Assembly (NCBI RefSeq): GCF_014172375.1
Contig: NZ_WNXD01000001.1
Location: forward strand, 434,001-498,000
Source: Pedobacter planticolens
GTDB lineage: Bacteria; Bacteroidota; Bacteroidia; Sphingobacteriales; Sphingobacteriaceae
Direction: 5' to 3'
Length of the DNA: 64,000 nucleotides
A model generated the notes under the pieces. The model did not search any database, was not told where the DNA came from, and worked only from the letters and a program-made list of their open reading frames with translations. The translations under genes and the position numbers were made by a program. Below, piece after piece: positions 1-8,523 of the stretch (within the stretch, counting starts at the first letter, position 1; every line of letters starts with the position of its first letter).

Positions 1-51
1 TTTTTTGTTTTAGGAGATATTGTATAACTTCGGCTTCATTAATCACATTGC

Positions 52-780
52 ATGTACGCAGTTTTTAAACGAGAATTATTCAGTTTTTTAAATTCACTAA
101 TGGCCTATATCACCATTGGTATTTTTTTGTTGGCATGTGCCTTACTTTTATGGTATTTTCCAGATACATCACTATTAGATTATGGTTATGCCGAACTAAA
201 TGGGTTTTTTAGTTTAGTCCCTTTTTTATTCATGTTTTTAATTCCTGCTATTACCATGCGCTCTTTTGCCGAAGAACGGAGGGAGGGAACCTACGTACTT
301 TTAGCTACTCGACCTTTAAGCGATTTACAAATTATCTTGGCAAAATATTTAGCCTGTATTGTTTTATTACTTTTTGCTTTAATACCTACATTAGTTTATT
401 ATTATAGTATTTATCAATTAGGTTTACCCAAAGGGAATGTAGATTCTGGAGCTGTAATTGGCTCTTATCTGGGGTTGTTTTTATTGGGGAATGCTTTTAC
501 AGCCATAGGGATTTTTACTTCATCTATTACAAAAAATCAAGTTATTGCATTTGCCATTGCTGTTTTCTTATGTTTTTTCGCTTTTAATGGATTTGATTCA
601 CTTAGCAAATTGTTCGAGCTAAATTATTTAGAAACAGTACTCATCAATTTAGGAATTAACGAACATTATCAATCCATTAGTAGAGGAGTTTTGGATACAC
701 GGGATTTAATCTATTTCATCAGCTTTGTGCTTGTGTTTTTAGGCTTAACCAAGTTTGTGATTGGAGGTAGGAAATGGTAG
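52..780 (+). CDS. gldF: Gliding-motility ABC transporter permease GldF
   Basis: This is a 242-residue ABC-2-type permease with six predicted membrane helices (roughly residues 13-36, 50-70, 95-115, 134-155, 165-182 and 217-236). The charged loop after helix 2 (MRSFAEERREGTY) is typical of the ABC-2/GldF family. By family knowledge it pairs with GldG and the ATPase GldA in a transporter linked to Bacteroidota gliding. The downstream gldG overlaps it by 7 bp, which supports the assignment and translational coupling. No gldA is visible; it would lie outside the window. The 51 bp upstream are too short to judge the promoter. Confidence 0.93.
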   Translation: MYAVFKRELFSFLNSLMAYITIGIFLLACALLLWYFPDTSLLDYGYAELNGFFSLVPFLFMFLIPAITMRSFAEERREGTYVLLATRPLSDLQIILAKYLACIVLLLFALIPTLVYYYSIYQLGLPKGNVDSGAVIGSYLGLFLLGNAFTAIGIFTSSITKNQVIAFAIAVFLCFFAFNGFDSLSKLFELNYLETVLINLGINEHYQSISRGVLDTRDLIYFISFVLVFLGLTKFVIGGRKW

Positions 781-2507
781 GGGCAGGGAATAATGAACAA
801 GGAATAAGGAACAAAGACCAACGAACTAAGAAAAATAAGTACGTAAAAATACTTTTGTTTATTGCATTTATAATTCTGATGAACGTACTCGCTCAATACT
901 TTTATACACGTTTCGATTTTACCAAGGAGAAACGCTATACCTTAACGCAAAAAACGAAAGAAAATTTACAAAAAACGACCAAAGACATCACTATTACGGT
1001 TTTTTTAGATGGCGAAATACCTGCTGCTTTTAAAAGATTACGCAATGCGACGAAAGATTTATTGAACGATTACAAAGCTTATTCAAATGCCAATGTAAAA
1101 ATTGTTTTTGAAGATCCTTTGGCTAATGTACCTGCAAATGAACAAGACACTACCATAAATAAGTACATTCAAATTGGCATAAAACCTTTAGCGGTTAACA
1201 TTAAAAATGATGCAGGAATTACGCAGAAAATAATCTTTCCGATGGCGCTTATAGAGAGCGATGGAGAGCAAATGCCTGTTAATTTATTGCAAAAAACAGG
1301 TGGGGCAGCTACAGATTACGAAGAAAATATCACCAGTTCTATTCAAAATCTCGAATACACGTTTACATCAGCCATTAAAAGATTAATCACAAAAAGTAAT
1401 CCGCGTATTGGTTTTACGGAAGGACATGGCGAACCATCAAATTTGTATTTGTATGATGCAATTACCTCTTTATCTCAGCAATATTATGTGGGTAGAGTAG
1501 ATTTAAAACTTATTACCAAAGAAGGGTTAGATAATTTAAAAGTATTAATTGTTGCTAAGCCACAGCAGGCATTAACAGAAGTCGAAAAGTATAAAATTAA
1601 CTATTTTGTAATGCAAGGCGGACGAGTGGTTTGGGCAATTGACCAAGTAAATGCAGAACTAGATAGTTTGCAAAAGCAACCGCAGATTATGGCGGTTAAT
1701 AGGCAATTGAATTTAGATGATATGCTTTTTGAATACGGTGCCAGAATTAACTATAATCTGATTACAGATATTAATTGTGCGCAAATTCCGTATGCAACTG
1801 GTGCTGCCGGACAACAAGCTCAAATAGATACAGCGCCATGGCTATATTTTCCAATTTTAATGCCTGATACAACGAGTAATGTGGTTAAAAATATTGATGG
1901 TATTCGGACTGAATTTGCAAGTACAGTAGATACCATTGGGGTTTTAAATGTGAACAAGAAAATCATTCTTCAAACATCACCTTACAATAAAATTTACGAT
2001 GCACCTAAACTGCTTTCATTGCAATTATTAGCACAACAACCAACGCAAGAAGAATACACCAGTACGCCAAAAGCAGCTGGAGTTTTACTAGAAGGTAGTT
2101 TTAAATCCGTATTTCTAAATCGGCCAGTGCCAGAAGGAATTACAGAAAAATATGATGTGCCTGCAAGTAGTAAGCCCACAAAAATGATTGTAATTGGCGA
2201 TGGAGATATTTTTAGTAACCAGGTAAGTAAATCAGAAAACACACCTTTCCCGCTAGGATTTGATAGATATTCGCAACAGAATTACGGAAATAAAGCATTG
2301 CTGTTAAATATTGCAGATTATTTTACCGACGACGATAATTTAATCGCCCTGCGTAATAAAGAAATTAAGGTGAGATTGTTGGATAAAGCTCGTTTACGTA
2401 CCGAAAAAACAAAGTGGCAATTAATTAATGCAGTTGCGCCCTTGTTATTGTTAATATGTTTCGCAATTTTTCAACATTATTACCGTAAACATAAGTATGC
2501 AAAGTAA
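774..2507 (+). CDS. gldG: Gliding-motility ABC transporter auxiliary protein GldG
   Basis: This 577-residue protein has one N-terminal membrane helix (about 25-42), a large extracytoplasmic GldG/ABC_transp_aux domain, and a C-terminal helix (about 550-570) ending in a basic tail. This is the usual GldG topology. The start overlaps the gldF stop by 7 bp (ATGGTAG). Residues 5-20 (GNNEQGIRNKDQRTKK) are low-complexity and are encoded by a copy of the 'gaacaaggaataa' intergenic word that also occurs beside hisD. The extreme N-terminus therefore looks repeat-derived, and the true start could be slightly downstream. Function is inferred from family and gldF adjacency. Confidence 0.92.
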   Translation: MVGAGNNEQGIRNKDQRTKKNKYVKILLFIAFIILMNVLAQYFYTRFDFTKEKRYTLTQKTKENLQKTTKDITITVFLDGEIPAAFKRLRNATKDLLNDYKAYSNANVKIVFEDPLANVPANEQDTTINKYIQIGIKPLAVNIKNDAGITQKIIFPMALIESDGEQMPVNLLQKTGGAATDYEENITSSIQNLEYTFTSAIKRLITKSNPRIGFTEGHGEPSNLYLYDAITSLSQQYYVGRVDLKLITKEGLDNLKVLIVAKPQQALTEVEKYKINYFVMQGGRVVWAIDQVNAELDSLQKQPQIMAVNRQLNLDDMLFEYGARINYNLITDINCAQIPYATGAAGQQAQIDTAPWLYFPILMPDTTSNVVKNIDGIRTEFASTVDTIGVLNVNKKIILQTSPYNKIYDAPKLLSLQLLAQQPTQEEYTSTPKAAGVLLEGSFKSVFLNRPVPEGITEKYDVPASSKPTKMIVIGDGDIFSNQVSKSENTPFPLGFDRYSQQNYGNKALLLNIADYFTDDDNLIALRNKEIKVRLLDKARLRTEKTKWQLINAVAPLLLLICFAIFQHYYRKHKYAK

Positions 2508-2513
2508 TTTTTA

Positions 2514-2521
2514 TATTTTTG
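2514..2521 (+). promoter_or_regulatory. Candidate -7 element for dnaN
   Basis: TATTTTTG fits the Bacteroidota sigma-A -7 consensus TAnnTTTG. It lies 7 bp after the gldG stop and 19 bp before the dnaN ATG. It would let dnaN be transcribed independently of gldFG. No convincing -33 element was seen. Confidence 0.4.
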
Positions 2522-2540
2522 AGAACAGATAAAATCAACT

Positions 2541-3665
2541 ATGAGATTTATAGTATCAACATCAACATTATTAAAACATTTACAAACAGTTAACGGCGCA
2601 TCTAGCAGCAGTACTGTTTTGCCAATATTAGAAAATTTCTTATTCGAAATTAAGGATGGAAATCTAACTATTTCTGCTACAGATTTACAAACGAGCATGA
2701 CCACATCGTTAGCTGTAGAATCTAAAGAAGAAGGTAAAGTTGCCGTTCCATCTAGAATATTATTAGATACCTTAAAAACATTACCAGATCAACCAATTTC
2801 TTTCAATATTGATGATGCTACATTCTCTATCGAGATTAGCGCAGGCGATGGAAAATATAAATTGAGTGGCGAAAACGGAGATGATTTCCCTAAAATTCCA
2901 GTAGTGGAAAATGCTTCATCGGTAAATTTACCTGCTTCAGTTTTAACAGAAGCAATTACCAAAACCATTTTTGCAGTAAGTAACGATGAGTTGCGCCCAG
3001 CAATGACAGGTGTGTATTGTCAACTTTCTCCTCAACACATTACTTTTGTAGCAACAGATGCACATAAATTAGTACGTTACCGCAGAATGGATAGCAAAGC
3101 TGATAAGGCATCATCGTTTATTTTGCCTAAAAAGGCATTGACTTTATTAAAAGCTGCTTTACCAAGTACAGATGTGAATGTTTCGGTAGATTATAACGCA
3201 ACAAGTGCTTTTTTCAAATTTGAAAATATCAATCTAGTTTGTCGTTTAATTGATGAACGTTATCCAGATTATGAAGCAGTAATTCCTGCTAATAATCCGA
3301 ATAAACTGGTAATTGACAGAGCATTATTTTTAAATACTTTACGTAGGGTAGTAATTTTTGCTAATAAAACTACACATCAAGTGCGATTAAAAATTAACGG
3401 AAGCGAATTAAATATTTCTTCAGAAGATTTAGATTTTGCAAATGAAGCTCACGAACGTTTAAGCTGTCAATATGAAGGCGAAGATTTAGAAATTGGTTTT
3501 AATGCCCGTTTCTTAATCGAAATGCTAAGTAATTTAAGCGGCGAAGAAGTTACTTTAGAATTATCTACACCAAATAGAGCTGGTTTATTAATACCACAAA
3601 CTAACGATGAAAACGAAGATGTTTTAATGTTGGTGATGCCGGTAATGCTAAATAATAGTTATTAA
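2541..3665 (+). CDS. dnaN: DNA polymerase III beta sliding clamp
   Basis: The 374 residues match the usual clamp length (about 366-375). They show the three-domain pattern: an N-terminal MRFIVSTSTLLKHLQTVNG start, a middle segment with FVATDAHKLVRYR, and the C-terminal tail MLVMPVMLN, close to the conserved 'MPMRL' clamp terminus. The protein forms the ring that tethers replicative polymerase to DNA. It is not next to dnaA or recF here. A strong hairpin terminator follows. The ATG is the only start that gives the conserved N-terminus. Confidence 0.98.
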   Translation: MRFIVSTSTLLKHLQTVNGASSSSTVLPILENFLFEIKDGNLTISATDLQTSMTTSLAVESKEEGKVAVPSRILLDTLKTLPDQPISFNIDDATFSIEISAGDGKYKLSGENGDDFPKIPVVENASSVNLPASVLTEAITKTIFAVSNDELRPAMTGVYCQLSPQHITFVATDAHKLVRYRRMDSKADKASSFILPKKALTLLKAALPSTDVNVSVDYNATSAFFKFENINLVCRLIDERYPDYEAVIPANNPNKLVIDRALFLNTLRRVVIFANKTTHQVRLKINGSELNISSEDLDFANEAHERLSCQYEGEDLEIGFNARFLIEMLSNLSGEEVTLELSTPNRAGLLIPQTNDENEDVLMLVMPVMLNNSY

Positions 3666-3725
3666 GAGAGTTGCCTGTTTGAGAACGTAAACCTGCAACC
3701 TTTAACACGTAACACGTAACCCATA

Positions 3726-3762
3726 ACAACAATGGCTTGGTTTTTGACCAAGCCATTGTTGT
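3726..3762 (+). terminator. Intrinsic hairpin after dnaN
   Basis: A perfect 16-bp inverted repeat (3726-3741 and 3747-3762) is separated by a 5-nt loop. The stem core is ATGGCTTGG/CCAAGCCAT. It sits between dnaN and the next gene. There is no long U tract after it, only GTTGTTTAG, so it may act as a terminator or as a 3'-end stabiliser. Confidence 0.75.
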
Positions 3763-3787
3763 TTAGTACCTGTTAGACTAAAAATTT

Positions 3788-4480
3788 ATGAAAATAACGC
3801 TACCATTCGTTAAAAGACTTCATCTCTATTTAAGTTTAACGTGTCTTGCTACATTTTGCTGTCTTGTTTCTTGTAAAAAGGACATGGTAATTACCAATGA
3901 AGTTGTAAAGGGAGAAGCAAAAATTAAACTAGTTAATGCTTCACATACTTCTTCATCTGTTGATTTTTATTTAGATGATGTTAAAGTTAATGCTCAGTCT
4001 TTAGCTTTTGGTGAGGGCAGCGATTACATTAAAATTTCTTCAGGTACTAAAAATGCATCTTTCTCAAATGCAAGTGAAGATGTGTCTGCGCAAGTTGTTT
4101 TTGTCCCTACGTTATCTTATACGTCATTTTATGTAGAGGACAAATCTAACCAAGGAGAAGTTTTAACTTTTGAAGACAATTTAGGTGCTACAGCAGCTGG
4201 AAAAGCAAGTGTACGTTTTGTAAACTTAAGCCCATATTTTACCAATACCATAAATGTGAACTTAACAGGAAACGTTTTATTAATTAATTCATTGCCGTTT
4301 AAAGAAGCTTCAACCTATTTTTCTATAGATCCAGGTATTGATTTGAGAGTTTCTGTTTTGGGTGCTGGCGGAGTTAAAGTTTTTTCAGGAGCGGAGTTTG
4401 AAGCTGGCAAAATATATACCATTTGGTTTAGTGGAACGTCAAATGCAAATCTTACCATAAATAAAATTACCTACAATTAA
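3788..4480 (+). CDS. DUF4397-domain lipoprotein
   Basis: This is a 230-residue exported protein. It has a basic, hydrophobic signal sequence and a lipobox CLVSC, with the lipidated Cys at about residue 30 followed by KKD. The mature part is beta-rich. The segment AKIKLVNASHTSSSVDFYLDDVKVNAQSL, given here only as a motif region (about residues 45-75), resembles the DUF4397 repeat, and a second similar unit starts near ASVRFVNLSP. DUF4397 lipoproteins are common in Bacteroidota and have no defined function. It stands alone between dnaN and dedA and is probably monocistronic. Confidence 0.75.
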   Translation: MKITLPFVKRLHLYLSLTCLATFCCLVSCKKDMVITNEVVKGEAKIKLVNASHTSSSVDFYLDDVKVNAQSLAFGEGSDYIKISSGTKNASFSNASEDVSAQVVFVPTLSYTSFYVEDKSNQGEVLTFEDNLGATAAGKASVRFVNLSPYFTNTINVNLTGNVLLINSLPFKEASTYFSIDPGIDLRVSVLGAGGVKVFSGAEFEAGKIYTIWFSGTSNANLTINKITYN

Positions 4481-4524
4481 CATCAAATTATTGAAAGTAA
4501 GCGTGGTTATCAAAATCATATGCC

Positions 4525-4532
4525 TATTTTTG
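4525..4532 (+). promoter_or_regulatory. Candidate -7 element for the DedA gene
   Basis: TATTTTTG (TAnnTTTG) ends 15 nt before the TTG start of the DedA-family gene. It supports a start at 4548 and a very short 5' leader. Confidence 0.45.
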
Positions 4533-4547
4533 AAAAAAATATAAAAA

Positions 4548-5222
4548 TTGGAATTACTACAACAACTCATAGACTTTATTCTTCATATTGATAAGCACCT
4601 TGCTGACATTGTAAATGAATATCATACCTTAACTTACCTCATTTTATTCTTAATCATTTTTGCAGAAACTGGATTTGTAATCACTCCATTTTTACCTGGC
4701 GATTCATTGCTTTTTGCAACAGGGGCATTAATTGCAGGAGATAAAACCGATTTAAATATTTGGTTGATGTTTTTCATTCTTACTGCTGCAGCAATTCTAG
4801 GGAATACCTTAAATTATAAGTTAGGAAGTGTATTGGGGGCAGGTGTTTTTAAAGAAAAAAATAAAATTCTCAAACTAAAATACTACCATCAATCGCACGA
4901 GTTTTTTGAAAAACATGGTGGAAAAGCAATTATTTTCAGTCGTTTTTTACCAATTTTCAGAACGATAGCTCCTTTTGTGGCTGGAATTGCTAAAATGCCT
5001 TTCGGTAGATACACTACGTTTAACATTATTGGTGGCGTTTCATGGATTTTTAGTTTACTATTTGCAGGTTATTTATTAGGTCAAATTCAATGGTTTAAAG
5101 ATAACTTTGATATTGTGATTGTATTAATTGCTGTGGTTACTTTTGTGCCAGCGGTTTATGCAGCAATTATGAGTAGATTTAAATCGAAGGAAGTTGAGGT
5201 AGTTGCACCGAAGGAAGATTAA
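4548..5222 (+). CDS. DedA-family membrane protein
   Basis: The 224-residue polytopic protein carries both DedA signatures. These are ETGFVITPFLPGDSLLFATG near residues 40-60 and the F-x-R-F-x-P motif in FSRFLPIFRTIAPFVAGI near 125-143. DedA proteins are inner-membrane proteins implicated in undecaprenyl-phosphate or phospholipid flipping and envelope homeostasis. The start is TTG, since no in-frame ATG precedes the conserved region; a -7 box 15 nt upstream supports it. The 3' end overlaps the convergent downstream gene by 4 bp. Confidence 0.9.
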   Translation: MELLQQLIDFILHIDKHLADIVNEYHTLTYLILFLIIFAETGFVITPFLPGDSLLFATGALIAGDKTDLNIWLMFFILTAAAILGNTLNYKLGSVLGAGVFKEKNKILKLKYYHQSHEFFEKHGGKAIIFSRFLPIFRTIAPFVAGIAKMPFGRYTTFNIIGGVSWIFSLLFAGYLLGQIQWFKDNFDIVIVLIAVVTFVPAVYAAIMSRFKSKEVEVVAPKED

Positions 5223-6175
5223 TTTTCTCTACCAATAATTTTACCTTCTTTATATTTCTTGTCTTCTAGTTCTATGGCTTTTCTTTCTTCAGTACTTATT
5301 TCTATTTTAATTAGATTTTTAAGTTCGGGCTGACCTGCATCTACCCATGCAGAAAACCAAAAAGAACCAATCATCAATATAGCAGAGCGCATTTGTTTTT
5401 CTACCATGCCATTCATTTTATCTTGATAAGCTTTTGAATAGGCTGATGAATATTGTTTGGTTACTGCATTGCTTCGCTCTGAGAAACTATATTTTTGATC
5501 AGATGGAAATGTTTTATTGAGTTCTGCTTCAAGAAGCAAAACGCTATCTAATAAACTATGTGAATGTTTCACAATTCCCCATGCAGCTTTTAAGGGGTCA
5601 TCAATGTAATAAGCTTTGCCTACTACAAAATTGTATCCACCAGCAAATAATTCTGGCACTCTACTTTCCCAAAAAGCATGAATACCATGCTGATTGGTTA
5701 ATTGCCCATTGTGGTTACTTGTAGTGTGTAAAGGAACATGAGCATCGCCAATATAATGACCTAATTCCGCAGAATATTTTAAGATTTTTAGTGAATCATG
5801 AGTTTTAAAAGCTTTAATTAAACTGTAATACATTCGTTGAATTTGCCATGGAACAATTCCATTTTCATTCAGCTTCTTTTGGCCATATTTGGCTAAGGCA
5901 TCTTTAAATTTCTCAGGAATACTATCTATATTTTCCTCGTAGTTTTCTACATCTAAATAATGTCGAGGAGCTTCTAGTGTATCAATATATCTACGTTTAT
6001 CTGGATCTACAGCATGTTCGGTAATATATTTATAACCAGATTTGTAAAAACTAATCATTTCTACAGGCAATGTAAATACTGCTAGTTGATTAATTCTTCG
6101 GTGGGCAAAAAAGCCCCAAGAAGTGCAAAATAGAAAAGGGATGATTAACAATAGTAAAATCGTTAATCTTTTCAT
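5219..6175 (-). CDS. Zinc-dependent phospholipase C-like protein (S1/P1 nuclease fold)
   Basis: This 318-residue protein has an N-terminal signal peptide (hydrophobic 4-20) followed by the conserved WGFFAHRRIN. The other metal-binding motifs of the zinc phospholipase C/P1 nuclease superfamily are visible: RHYLDVE, HYIGDAHVPLHT and HGIHAFWE. The ligands are presumably His and Asp in those motifs (Trp N-terminus, H25, D and H of HxxxDxHxPLH). It probably hydrolyses phosphodiesters in the periplasm or at the cell surface; the substrate is unknown. The C-terminus is charged and repetitive in Glu and Lys. Confidence 0.82.
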   Translation of the reverse strand: MKRLTILLLLIIPFLFCTSWGFFAHRRINQLAVFTLPVEMISFYKSGYKYITEHAVDPDKRRYIDTLEAPRHYLDVENYEENIDSIPEKFKDALAKYGQKKLNENGIVPWQIQRMYYSLIKAFKTHDSLKILKYSAELGHYIGDAHVPLHTTSNHNGQLTNQHGIHAFWESRVPELFAGGYNFVVGKAYYIDDPLKAAWGIVKHSHSLLDSVLLLEAELNKTFPSDQKYSFSERSNAVTKQYSSAYSKAYQDKMNGMVEKQMRSAILMIGSFWFSAWVDAGQPELKNLIKIEISTEERKAIELEDKKYKEGKIIGREN

Positions 6176-6211
6176 AAAATGAAGATAGAGAAAAGAATTG
6201 ATTACGAAATG

Positions 6212-6919
6212 CTAATGGATATATTTCTTAGTATCGATAATTATCTTTTTATTGTCGTTATATATTAAAGTAATGGTGTCATTATAATAATATATTTTAT
6301 TAAACTGATATTCTGGAACTGATGAATTAAAATCTTGTTTATTAATGTCAGTTTTAATTTGTCTATCACTGTCAATAAAATTCACAATTATTTCGTTATG
6401 CGTTTTTGAAAAATATAAAACAAAATCATAAAATAGTTTTTTGTCATGGTCATAAATAAGTTCTCCAAATTCTTTTTTTACTTTGCCTGTCGATTTATCA
6501 ATTAATACAAAGTTACATGGTCCATTTGCTGGGCAGCTGCTTCTGAATAGTAAATATTTTCGATATTCTTTCTTTAAGACATATTTAAGCCTCCATTGAA
6601 TCTGAAAAAAGTTATCAAAGTTCTCTTTTTCTGAATAAATAATCTTTTTTTCTCCTAATTTATTTTCAAGAGTTAACCATATTGAATCACAATTAAACTG
6701 ATAATATAATTTACTTTTATTTTCTAATATAGTGGTATCACATGTTGTTGTATTTTCATTTTTGATACTGTCTACCTCACAACTGCAGTTTGTTTTTAAA
6801 TTTGAAATGAATTCATTTTTTGATTTAGAAATCATTGAGCTTTTTGTTGTTTTATTTGTGTTTTTACAAGAAATTAATAAGCAAAAAACAAGTATAGGAA
6901 GGTATTTAGGTGGATACAT
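6212..6919 (-). CDS. Hypothetical lipoprotein
   Basis: This 235-residue protein was not recognised. It starts with a short signal peptide and a lipobox LLISC (Cys about 18) followed by KNTNKTTK, so it should be lipidated. The mature part is Lys/Asn/Asp/Tyr-rich and mostly predicted beta strand. It has five Cys in the N-terminal and middle part (NCSCEVD, TTCDTT, FNCDS, SSCPANGPC). It lies 9 bp downstream of the GNAT gene on the same strand. Base composition is more AT-rich than its neighbours, which could mean accessory origin. Confidence 0.6.
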   Translation of the reverse strand: MYPPKYLPILVFCLLISCKNTNKTTKSSMISKSKNEFISNLKTNCSCEVDSIKNENTTTCDTTILENKSKLYYQFNCDSIWLTLENKLGEKKIIYSEKENFDNFFQIQWRLKYVLKKEYRKYLLFRSSCPANGPCNFVLIDKSTGKVKKEFGELIYDHDKKLFYDFVLYFSKTHNEIIVNFIDSDRQIKTDINKQDFNSSVPEYQFNKIYYYNDTITLIYNDNKKIIIDTKKYIH

Positions 6920-6928
6920 ACAAAAAAT

Positions 6929-7381
6929 TTAAGCTAATACTTTTTCAAAACACACGCTATTTTCTACACCTTCATATTGACCGTAATTCGGTATAATTTG
7001 ATATCCACTCTTTAGATAAAGTGCAATGGCTTCGGGTTGCTTGTTACCTGTTTCGAGCACACATCTTTTATTGTGAAGTTCTTTTGCCCAAATTTCTAAT
7101 TCATTTAAAATTGTTGACGCTATTCCTAGTCCACGTTTGGTAGGAGATACAAACATTCGTTTCACTTCCATTGTATCTTGTGTATAGGCTTTAATCGCTC
7201 CACAACCTACGGCTGTTTCATTTTTATAAGCTACAATTACATGTTTAATAGCATCAATTTTATTAAACTGAGCATAAAATGAGTGATCTTCTCCATCTCT
7301 AATTTTTAAGTCAGCATCAAGTTCGGCTACCAATTTTTGGAAGTCTTTGTTTTCGGAGTTTGTTCTTATGCAGTTAATCAT
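6929..7381 (-). CDS. GNAT-family N-acetyltransferase
   Basis: The 150-residue protein shows the acetyl-CoA binding loop of the GNAT fold, VKRMFVSPTKRGLGIASTIL (Q/R-x-x-G-x-G/A version at about 87-105). This is followed by CVLETGNKQPEAIALYLKSGY, the usual beta5-alpha4 region. Substrate cannot be predicted. The unknown lipoprotein follows closely on the same strand. Confidence 0.88.
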   Translation of the reverse strand: MINCIRTNSENKDFQKLVAELDADLKIRDGEDHSFYAQFNKIDAIKHVIVAYKNETAVGCGAIKAYTQDTMEVKRMFVSPTKRGLGIASTILNELEIWAKELHNKRCVLETGNKQPEAIALYLKSGYQIIPNYGQYEGVENSVCFEKVLA

Positions 7382-7531
7382 TTGTATTTAATTCTAAATT
7401 TAATTCCTTAACATTTTAAAAGCGAAAAATCCTAATCATTAAATATAGTGATGAATTTGATATAAGAATAATGTATTTGTTGATTAATTAAGTGCGCTAA
7501 GAAATTAAGAAATATCGGCTCATTTGAATTT

Positions 7532-7951
7532 TTAATGTTTGAGAACATTGTTAAGTTGATAAGCTTTTCTATGAGATGCTCCTACAAAATCATTACCATA
7601 TTTTACAGATAGTAATTGATACATTTTGATAGTATAACAATCAATTGCATAATAACTGACACAGTTGTTGCCGCGAATAGTTTTAATCTTATAGTCGCTT
7701 TCCAATATGTCAGAAGGATAGACTATAGTGTCATAACGAGTATCTGGAAGCCCCCAAGTAACTATTTGATAAGTTCCTTTTTTAAAGTCTGTTATAGCTT
7801 GTTCTTTACCTATTGTACAATTTGTACATTTTAAGTATAATACTTGTATAGGGGTTAATGGAATGAAAAGAAACCAATAGATTAATATAGAAGCAGTTAA
7901 TATAATTGTTGATCCAATACTTAGTATCGAGTTAGAATTTATTAGTTTCAT
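7532..7951 (-). CDS. Hypothetical membrane-anchored protein
   Basis: This is a 139-residue protein with one N-terminal helix (about 10-33) and then a soluble part containing a KCTNC pair and two further Cys (NNCVSYYAIDCYT). It was not recognised. It is flanked by a 150-bp gap on one side and a divergent DUF4395 gene on the other. The frame is open with ordinary codon use. The opposite strand also has a shorter open frame that looks like a shadow. Confidence 0.5.
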   Translation of the reverse strand: MKLINSNSILSIGSTIILTASILIYWFLFIPLTPIQVLYLKCTNCTIGKEQAITDFKKGTYQIVTWGLPDTRYDTIVYPSDILESDYKIKTIRGNNCVSYYAIDCYTIKMYQLLSVKYGNDFVGASHRKAYQLNNVLKH

Positions 7952-7983
7952 GTTTTAATGATGCTTTAATAACTTAGTTTCCA

Positions 7984-7991
7984 TATTTTTG
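7984..7991 (+). promoter_or_regulatory. Candidate -7 element for the DUF4395 gene
   Basis: TATTTTTG (TAnnTTTG) ends 17 nt before the ATG at 8009, in the divergent intergenic region. Confidence 0.4.
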
Positions 7992-8008
7992 CAATTTAAA
8001 TTGAATAA

Positions 8009-8446
8009 ATGGAAGTTTCTTGCCCTATTTCTGCTGAAAGAGTTAATGAAAGTGTAATTAGAATAGTTGCGTTCATAGTTGCAATTATAGCAGTTGTATG
8101 TATTGCTTTTGGTAATTACTATGCAATGATTTTTTTAATGGTAGATTTTGCAATTCGAGCTTTTACTAGCGGAAAATGGAGTGTGTTAAAAGCTATTGCG
8201 CTACAAGTTTTTAAGGTATTCTCTTTACCTACAAAAATGACTGACTTAGCTCCAAAGAAATTTGCTGCAACGTTGGGTTTTGTGTTTTGCTTGCTTATTA
8301 GCGCAGTTTATATATTGCAGTTTGATATTGCTGCATTAATTTTAACGAGTGTGTTATTGGTTTTCGCCATACTGGAAAGTGTATTTGCAATTTGTGTAGG
8401 TTGTTATGTTTATAGCTTCTGGCAAATGATATTTAACGATAAATAG
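8009..8446 (+). CDS. DUF4395-domain membrane protein
   Basis: The 145-residue protein begins MEVSCPISAERVNESVIR, the typical DUF4395 start (CP-x-RVNE). It has about four membrane helices and ends with the conserved Cys motif CVGCYVYSFWQ. DUF4395 proteins are often near thioredoxin or sulfur-transfer genes, and their Cys pairs suggest redox work. No such neighbour is present here, so the role is open. Confidence 0.78.
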   Translation: MEVSCPISAERVNESVIRIVAFIVAIIAVVCIAFGNYYAMIFLMVDFAIRAFTSGKWSVLKAIALQVFKVFSLPTKMTDLAPKKFAATLGFVFCLLISAVYILQFDIAALILTSVLLVFAILESVFAICVGCYVYSFWQMIFNDK

Positions 8447-8452
8447 AATTTT

Positions 8453-8522
8453 AGCTACAGATTTACCAGATAAACACAGCTATTCAACTTTTATCTGTGT
8501 TCATCCTCTTTATCTGTGGTTA
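8453..8522. repeat. Quasi-palindromic 'tctgtg' word repeat between convergent genes
   Basis: The gap between the DUF4395 and hscA stops is filled by words related to ATCTGTG in both orientations (ccagataaacacag then tatctgtgttcat and tatctgtggtt). AGATAAACACAG can pair with CTGTGTT and TTATCT. It could act as a bidirectional 3' hairpin. It belongs to the class of interspersed word repeats described in the findings. Confidence 0.55.
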
Positions 8523-8523
8523 A

